From Branchiostoma floridae (taxonomy: Eukaryota > Chordata > Leptocardii > Amphioxiformes > Branchiostomatidae): 36,796 nt of DNA. Numbering within the stretch: the stretch's first letter is position 1; each line of letters opens with the position of its first letter. The stretch is taken from positions 17,777,668 through 17,814,463 of the forward strand of contig NC_049989.1 in NCBI RefSeq assembly GCF_000003815.2, written 5' to 3'. This document shows positions 21,261 to 30,200 of this stretch, in pieces. The translations under genes and the position numbers were made by a program. The notes under the pieces were generated by a model. It saw nothing but the letters and a program-made list of their open reading frames with translations, did no database searches and was not told where the DNA came from.

Positions 21261-24200
21261 GTGAGAAGAAGTATCAGCAAGTCTTAAATTGGTAATGCTA
21301 GTTCACCTTTATCCATTGTGTAACCTATATCTGTTGTTTTTGAAAACAGGGTATTTGGGGATATCACGTCGATGACAGCGAGTTTCAAATTGCAATATTT
21401 TCAGGATATTGCAGTTTGAAACTACCACCTGTTTACTTTATGTCCCTAAATACCTAGTTTTGAACAACAACGGATATAGGTTGCCCCACAGATGAAGGTG
21501 AACTACTAGTATCTTTACATTGTTCATTCTTTCTTGAAACAATTCATTACCTGATTCTCCTTCCTAGAGTGTTGCCCAAAGCCTATACAATACTCCAACG
21601 TTTTGGGTAGGCTCTGCTAAACTGGGCTGAGGTTTCCATTTTTGTACCTTCAACCTTTTCTCCAAGCAGAGGTTGAGTCGCAGAGATATGGTAGTAGTTG
21701 GGATTTTTACCGTCTCGCTCCTCTCTACATGTACTATATCTCCGTGGCTCAACCTCTGCTTGGAGAGTACCTTCAACCAGCTGTCAGCCAATTAGAGAAT
21801 TGGCCTTTCGTAAAGAAAACATTTAGGCGTATCTATGATTGTCTGACAGAGCTGGATAGAGACTACGCCCACACCAGTCAGCCTGCTTTAGCGGACCTAA
21901 CAAAAGGTATATTGTCATGGTCATAACCAAGGAGAATGGGTTCTATAGACATTATGTACTCTTAATATGTATATCTTACTTTGATAGGAAAGGCCATTAC
22001 AGACAGGCAGTCTAATATTCTTTCTCTCATTCAAAGGTGACCTAGCAACAGAGAAGATGATTGACAGATCTGCAGACAGATACTCAGTGAACTACACAGA
22101 CCCTGGGAAACAGGTCCTGGTCATGTTTGGCACTGAATATGGCTGTAGCGAGGAGGTGGCCAAAAAACTCTTTGATAGGTACCGTTAATTTTTCAAGATG
22201 ATTGTGAATATTTCACACCAATTGAATCATCCATTTTGTTTCTAAACATCTACTCTCATGATTCTATTGGATGCCAATTACTACCCCCAGATGAGAAAAG
22301 CGATTCAAAGGGATGTACCAATACAGCAGGGTGCTATACACTTCATATGTCTAAGTATTCAAGACATCGACAATCTCGAGAAGGCCTCTATAAGACATTT
22401 TTTTGATGTTACAGTATTCATGGCACCTGGTGGAATTATGAGAGTTATGTTACTTCGAATTCCATGTCAGTAAATTGCTTTTTTGTTGTTCAAATTGGTC
22501 CTACATTGGATTCTTGAATCAGTGTTAATTCTAAGAAAATGTATGGCTTGCCCTTTTTCACCAAATGCTGCTGCAGTGTTGCGTCCCTCCCACCAGATGG
22601 CAGTGGTGTACGGCTCCTGGTGGAATTATGAAAATTGATTTTACTTTCAGAAATAATTGATCTTTTGCTGTTTGTATTGGTCCTACAAAGATTCTTCTAA
22701 TTCTAGTAAAAGGTATCAATTGTTACTTTGTTACTTTTTCCCCCATTTCTGCTGCAGTGTTGCGTCCCTCCCACTAGATGGCAGTGGTGCACGGCTGCAG
22801 CCCAGACTGGTGAATGCCCAACAGCACAGTGCAGTAGACTGGAGTCAGGAAAGAGTGCTGCTGATGGTTATATCTACCAGTGGGGATGGTAAGGGTTGCC
22901 TTCAAAATGTTCCCCCACCCTGTACTATCCTGTACTATCCCCAGCCTTGGTGCTGAAGAACCTTCCTCTTGCCAGAATACTATCCTGTACTATCCCCAGC
23001 ATTGGTACTGAAGTACACAACCTGAAGTACTGAACACAGTGTGCTCATAATTACCAGTGGGGCTGTGGGGATGGTAAGGACTGTTTTCAAAATCTTTCGA
23101 TTGAAGAGCTCTTTAAAGAGGCCATCACTGTAAATGCATCCAAGCTTGTGGGTGATTTAATTTCGCGGTAGCGGGAAAAAGGACTGTTCGCAGTGGTTTT
23201 AAGTTCAAGGTAGCACCATGCACTGTACTCTCTTACTGTCATGGAAGAATGTTCGCGGTAGTTTTAAGTTCGCGGTGGCCACTTTAAACTGCAAACATTA
23301 AACCACCGCGAAAGTTTCTGCATTTACGGTATCCTGTACTATCCCCAGCCTTGTTACTGAAGTACCCTCCCCCACCCTGCACTATCCTGTACCATCTCCT
23401 GCCTTGGTACTGAAGTACCATCCCCTACCCTGCACTATCATGTACCATCCCCAGCCTTGGTACTGAAGTACCTTCCCCACCCAATACTATCCTGTACTAT
23501 CCCCAGCCTTGGTACTGAAGTACCCTCTCCACCCTGCACTATCCCTGCAATTTCAAACCACCGTCCGTCGACTTGATATCCCTTCATAATACCCATTTTT
23601 AAAAACAACGGATATAGGTTACCCCGTGGATAAAGGTGAACAAGCGTTAACTATTCAATATCTGTTGTTCCCACCAAGGCGTCCCACCAACAGATGCCAG
23701 AGACTTTTGTGACTGGCTGCTGGGAACTCGAGACATGGAAATGTCCCACCTTCACTACTCTGTCTTAGCCTTGGGTGACTCCAACTACCCACACTTCTGT
23801 CGGACTGGGAGGAGTCTGGATAAAAGGTAACGCTAGTTCCCTTTTATCCGTAGGGTAACCTTTATCCGTTCTTTTAAAGAACAATGTATTTAGGGAAATC
23901 AAGTCGACAGATGATGGTTTCAAACTGTATTTTGAAAATGGTACAATTTGAAACTACCTTCCATCGACTTGATGTCTCTGAATACCCTATTTAGCAACAC
24001 ACCGGATATAGGTTACCCCCACAGATAAAGGTGAACTAGCGTTAGACCTTCTTTCATCATCTGTGGCTAGGCAAAGATAAACCTTTCTTGGTAAAACCTT
24101 AACTTGTGCATGGGGTGGTATCTGTATCTGTATGGCCAGTATAACTCATATTTAGCATAACACTCTAGGTTTGATTGCACTATCTATTGCATATGCTCCT

Positions 24201-27200
24201 ACAGTTCAACAAGTTCAACTCCAGTTTTTAAACACTCCATTTCAGGGTTTCTAACTCTTGTACTTTAAGACATGAGCATTTCTTGTACAGATAACAGGAG
24301 GGCTGCAGATGGTACAGAATAGTGCAGGGTGGGGGCGGCCCTTCAGCACCAAGGCTGGAGATGGTACAGGATATACAGGGTGGGGGAAGGTACTTCAGTA
24401 CCAAGGTAGAATAGTACAGGGTAGGGGAAGGTGCTTCAGAACTAACGCTGGGAATGGTACAGGATAATACAGGGTTTGGGATGGTTCTTCAGCACCAAGG
24501 CTGGGGGTGGTACAGGATAGTACAAGGCTTGTGAAGGATACAGGATAGTGCAGGGTAGAGTAATTGCACATTAATAGGGTCAAAAGTATGCAAAACTCTA
24601 GGCTGCTCAGGGTCTACCAAGATTTCACACAAGTGTTGTGAAACATTTCATCACAATAGCTACAGTAAATAAGAACATCTTGACTTTAAAAACTTCCACC
24701 CTCTAGGCTGACAGACCTTCGTGCCACCCAACTCGTGCCTCGCTCTGATGTGGACCAGGAAGACTGGAGCGTCATAGACTCCTGGATTGATGCAGTTCTG
24801 GACGTCCTGCCTGCTGTTGCTATAGAGACCAAACTGGACTACCTGTCACTCGATGCAGTCTCCTCTGACCAGGCATACCATAGAACAAGGCCTTTCATGG
24901 CAACTATGACAGTAAGAAATGACTTGAAACCAATTTCCTCTCTTAACTTGAAAGTTCAGCTGTGTTGGTAGAAGTCATTCTGGATGAAAGTTGAACATAC
25001 TTATATGTTTGAGTATCTGACTCCAGTCTTTGTCAAGGAATGAGCAGTCCTCTGCTTTTGTGACATCATGTTATTCAGAAAGAATATGTACATATTAGTT
25101 GAAGAAATGCACCCTCCCCAGCTCCTGCTCTATTTGCTTGACAAAGACTGGAGATAAACAGTGAAAAGTTTGGGTTAGTCCAATATTTTTGTATTGGAAT
25201 CCGGAATAAATTTTAACTTTGATCCATAATGTTTCTTTTAATAATTTTGACATTACACATTATACATGTACATTATAACGTTGAAGAGATTCATTAGTCA
25301 CGTATGTTCACAGTTAATAGAATTTTTCATCAATCAGTGACTTATCAAAGGTAAGTAGAACGTACCTCCAAATTTTCGATGGCTATCCAGTCCATCTTGT
25401 TCACGGAGTGACCTAGTTCTCGCGAGAGTTGCGAGAACTAGGTCAAGACTTGCGTGGATCTTCTGTCCCCCACCCCGCCTCCTTCCGGAGTAAGGGTAAT
25501 TAGGACTTGGGCAGCTCCCAGCCATCATTCCGATTCAGCTTTGCACCTTCCAACTGGATGTGAACTGCTTCTTTAACATTTCTGTGTGCTTTGCGTGGTT
25601 CTTGGTCGATAATCTCGACGGTGTCTGAGATCGGCTTGGTGGTGACGATGTGGCGGGACCGGAGTAGATGTTGGCTCAGTGCGGATTTGCAGTCCTTGTT
25701 ATCAATGGACTTTTGGTGTTCAGCAGTCCGTTCACCTAGTGATCTTTCTGTTTCGCCTACGTACGATTTGCCACACTCGCGAGAACTAGGTCACTCCATG
25801 AACAAGATGGACTGGATAGCCATCGAAAAAGAAAAAAATTTGGAGGTACGTTCTACTTACCTTTGATAAGTCACTGATTGATGAAAAATTCTATTAACTA
25901 TAAGTTTGCACACATGTTTATGTTCATACTTTTACAGGCAATACAATACATTGAATAAAGTACACACATATCTATGTTTGCAGGTGAAAAGAAGCCTTAC
26001 AGTACAGGAGACATCTGATGATAAGGAAACCATCCACTGTGAGTTTGAGCTGGCAGGAAGTGGTCTAACCTTCACCGCAGGTACATAGCATTATAAGTCA
26101 CAGGTCATAGATTAAAGACTGTTCATCCTTGTGTCCATCCTCATACAGATACAGATTACACTACAAGTGTCATCTTTAGCCAAAGTACATCAAAATAGCT
26201 ACACATGTATGACAGTCTTACTCTTGCCTCACGTCTGTATGTAGCATCCTCCTATGCAGGGCCATACAACAGCGAAATCGCCTGTCTGGATGTACCCTGC
26301 TTTCTCAACCTTCACCCTTAGTTCCTGACCACTCTGCTTATAAATGTTAATGAGCTTACTCTTATATATGCAAGACTCCTTTTGAAAACTGAAAGGCCTA
26401 TTCTCTGATTGGCTGACAGCTGGTTTGGGGGGGACGTCCACAAGAACTAAGAGTGATGGTGGAGAAAGCAGGGTACATCCGGACAGGCGGTTTTGCCGTT
26501 GGATGTCAAAGAGGATGGTATGTAGATTTACCTAACATTCTAGCATCTAGTAGCAGATGTGTCAAGATTATTTTGACCTGTAGTTGGAAAACCTCATGTC
26601 GTAATAACTTCTACTGCAGTCACATTTGGCAGCATTAACTCTCATAATTCCACCAGGTACCATAATACTACAGAGTCAGTATGTTTAATTTTGACATTGC
26701 TCCTACAGGAGATGCCCTGGGAATCTACCCACAGAACAACCCAGCAGAAGTCAGAGCAGTGCTGACAGCTCTCCAGGCTACAGGAACAGAACTGGTGGCA
26801 GCTCCATCATGGGTGTACCACCCCCAACCAGGTAAGGAAAGTTCGGCCTAGATAACTTGTAAAGTATTGTATTGTATTGTACTTTGTATGTTATTTTGCA
26901 CCCTTGCAAGATAAATTCACAATGTAAATGCATTTGCCAATAGTGGCATTTGCCAATCCCCTTTTGTTCTACCTACTTTTCAAGAAATACAAAAAAATGA
27001 AATCTATAATCAACAAGTAATCTGTTTCTCTGTTATATTCAATCTGACCTTTAACTGTCCCCTCATGACCTCAATGAAAAGCAGCTTGTAGAATGATTTC
27101 ATGTGTACTTGCTTGCTTTTCAGATGGGAAAATTCCTCTTGAGGAGGCCTTGATGAAGTATTATGACCTGAAGCATGTGAACCCAGAACTTGTGAAGCTG

Positions 27201-30200
27201 CTCACCAAACACACATCCAACAGGAAGGAGAGGTTGGAAGGAGAAAGGCTGCTGAAGGATGGGGTAATCTTATCAAAATTGTTATTCATTTCACAAGTCC
27301 TTCAGGACAAAAGAACTGGCTTTCTTTGTTTGCTATAGATGGCTTGTCAAGTGTCGTCAATTGAGACTCACTCTAGACATGTTCCATGTCAGAATGAACT
27401 AGCAGGAAAACTTCTCTTGCTTGTATCCACGAATGCTTATACCGTAAAACCAATAGTGTAAATGACATACTAGACCCAATACATGTATTTTGACTTATTC
27501 ATAGATATCCATATATGTCTGTTTAGTTGTACTGTAAGTAGTTGTTATACATGTAGACCTTACAAAAGTCGCTGTACTTTTGCCGTGTCAATAAGGATGT
27601 ATTTTATTGACAAACATGTAATACACCATTACCAGAATACCCCTTGTGCCATATATACGAAGTCTCTACACCGATGCGAGCAACATGAGTGTTAACATTG
27701 TACCTGAACAGTGACAGTTGTGACCATTTTTCAGCTGTCCAAAAATAACATTGTCCTCTGGAGCTACCTGCAATCCAACGAGGTAGCAGATGTGCTGAGG
27801 AACTTCCAGAGAGCGCATCCACCCCTTCATCTGTTGTTGAGCAAGCTAAAGGGTCTTCAGCCAAGATACTACTCCATCGCCTCTTCCCCTGTTCTGGTTT
27901 GTTTGTTTGTTTGTTTATTTTCATGCTTGTATTGCATACCTGGTAACGCTAGTTCACTTTTATCTGCGGGGTAACCTAAATCCGTTGCTTTTTTTGCAGG
28001 GTATTTGGGGATATCACGTCGACAGACATTGTTTTCAATTTGTAATATTTTCAGTCTATTGCAATCTAAAACAACCACCCGCCAGCTTGATATGCCTAAA
28101 TACCCAGGTTTGAAAAACAACGGATATAGGTTACCCCCGGATAAAGGTGAACTAGCGTTAAATGGCCTAGTATGACAAGCTGCATATCTAAACAGATTTA
28201 TTTTATAGACCCCTACACTTTTTGATAATTGTAATGGGTTCTTTAACATGCTTGTGAGAAGACTCTCCTCAAACATGGGACCTCCATTTACCGGTAACCT
28301 CCTATCCAAGGGACATCACTAACTGAAGCTAGGTACACATTTACACCTGAGTCAAATGAGGAAATTGGTTTTCCCAAAGTGTCTTTCCCAAGGGCACAAG
28401 ATCAGGACCTGTCAGTAATTCAAACTCAGAACCTCCAGGTTCTATTTCAACAACCAAAATGTGGATCTTATGTTGTATGTAACTACTGCATTTAGCCCAT
28501 ATGGGCAAGGTCATGCAAATAAAGATCATTGTCATCATTGTCATTGTCATTGTCATTGTCATTGTCATTGTTGTCCATGTTGAAACAATGGGGAGCTCAT
28601 AATGCCAGAAAAGAACAAAAGACAGTTGAAAGCTGTGAGAATATGGAAAAGCTTTGATAACTTTAGAAGCTATTGTCAAAAGAGACAGCTACAACAGTTG
28701 TTTGCCTGTGCTACACAGTCTCTGGCCATCAAATAACATAAATCAAAGTTGAAAAGTTTTGGCTTGTCATTTAAAGGAATACATTCAAAACCTACAATAC
28801 CTTGGCCGCACCTGGGGCAATTACTGTCGTATTGAGGTCACCTGAGTGGCGCCGAATGTCAGCTCGATCCAGACACTTGCGACAGTCGTATTGAGGTCAC
28901 CTGAGTGGCGCCGAATGACAGCTCGCTCCAGACCCTTGCGATTTAGCCCCGCCTATTGTAAACTCCTCGCAATTCAGCCCCTGGCTGCAAAGAGTGAGTA
29001 GTCGGCCCACCCAATAACATTAAATCTATAGATTTCAAGGATATCTACTGGTAGAACATATAAGTAGAGGATGTTCAATGTACCATCTATCAGGACCCGG
29101 AGAAGGCCAGTGTGACAGCTGCCGTGGTGCGATACAGTCTGCACGGGATCCCGCGCACTGGGGTCACCACCACGTATCTTCAGGACAGGCTCCAGGTCAA
29201 CCAATTGTGTCCCGTCTTCATCAGCCACACCCCTGACTTCAGGTTGCCTAGCAACAACAACCTGTCAATCATCATGATCGGCCCCGGAACAGGCATTGCA
29301 CCTTTTATGGCTTTTATACAAGAAAGAGGTAAGCTTCTAATTCAATTATAACCTTTACAAAAAAAAGTTATGTTTTGGGTCCATTTGTTTGTGTGTGTGT
29401 CTGTCCGTCTGTCTGTGCATCTGTGGACAGCATAACTCACAAGAAGCTGTGGATCGATCCTGATGATATTTGGTGGGTAGAAGTTGGGAAATTGTAGCTC
29501 AAGTTCAATGATAGGCCTCCTGGCAGCTTTTTATGCAATAGTGCAATAATTGAATTTCTGATTTTGATATCTTTTGTTTGGGACATGCTATGGTCGTGGT
29601 TTTGAGTGGTAGAAGATAGTTATTGGGACAGAGGTGTAAGTTTGGGAAAATTAACACCCATTGGCGTGACAGTTTCACAGGCACATGGCACATCAGCAGC
29701 TGATTATATTACACTGAACAACGTAACCTTTGCACATCTTGCTGTAAGCATTGTTTGAAACTTTCTTGTAAGGTTGCCCCTATTGTTCTTAATGGCAATT
29801 AGTTTCAGGGAAGAACTAATTTTTGAACTGTGCTTTCTTGGAGTAACAGAACTTGTGATTTCACATCAGTTGCTACAGGTGCATCTGGAGACAACATTCT
29901 CTACTTTGGATGCCGACATAGAAGCAAGGATTTTCTCTACAAAAGTGAACTAGGTAGTATATGCAGTTGTTTCTATTATGGTCTTGTTATGCTGCAAATG
30001 TTTCTGTCCATATACACTGTATAATCCTGTACCACCCCAGGATAGCCTTGGTATTAAAGTACCATCCCTCACCTGGTACTATCCTATATCATCCCCAGCT
30101 TTGGTGCTGTAGTACCTTCCCCACCCTGTACTATTCTGTACCATCCCTAGCCTTGGCGCTTTAGTGCCTTTCCCACTATTCTCTACCATCCCTAACCTTG

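Noticed and set aside
22258-22473. 72-codon plus-strand frame in the intron before diflavin reductase exon 4
   Set aside because: No homology recognised, no splice phase fit; joining exon 3 (phase 2) to exon 4 is already complete without it.
25312-25900. Hammerhead ribozyme in the Penelope arms
   Set aside because: actgattgatgaaaaatt is only loosely like the CTGATGA...GAAA core, and no stem II or cleavage triplet fits.
27604-28309. Minus-strand frames antisense to diflavin reductase exon 10 and the MITE
   Set aside because: They are shadows of the coding strand and of the palindromic repeat.
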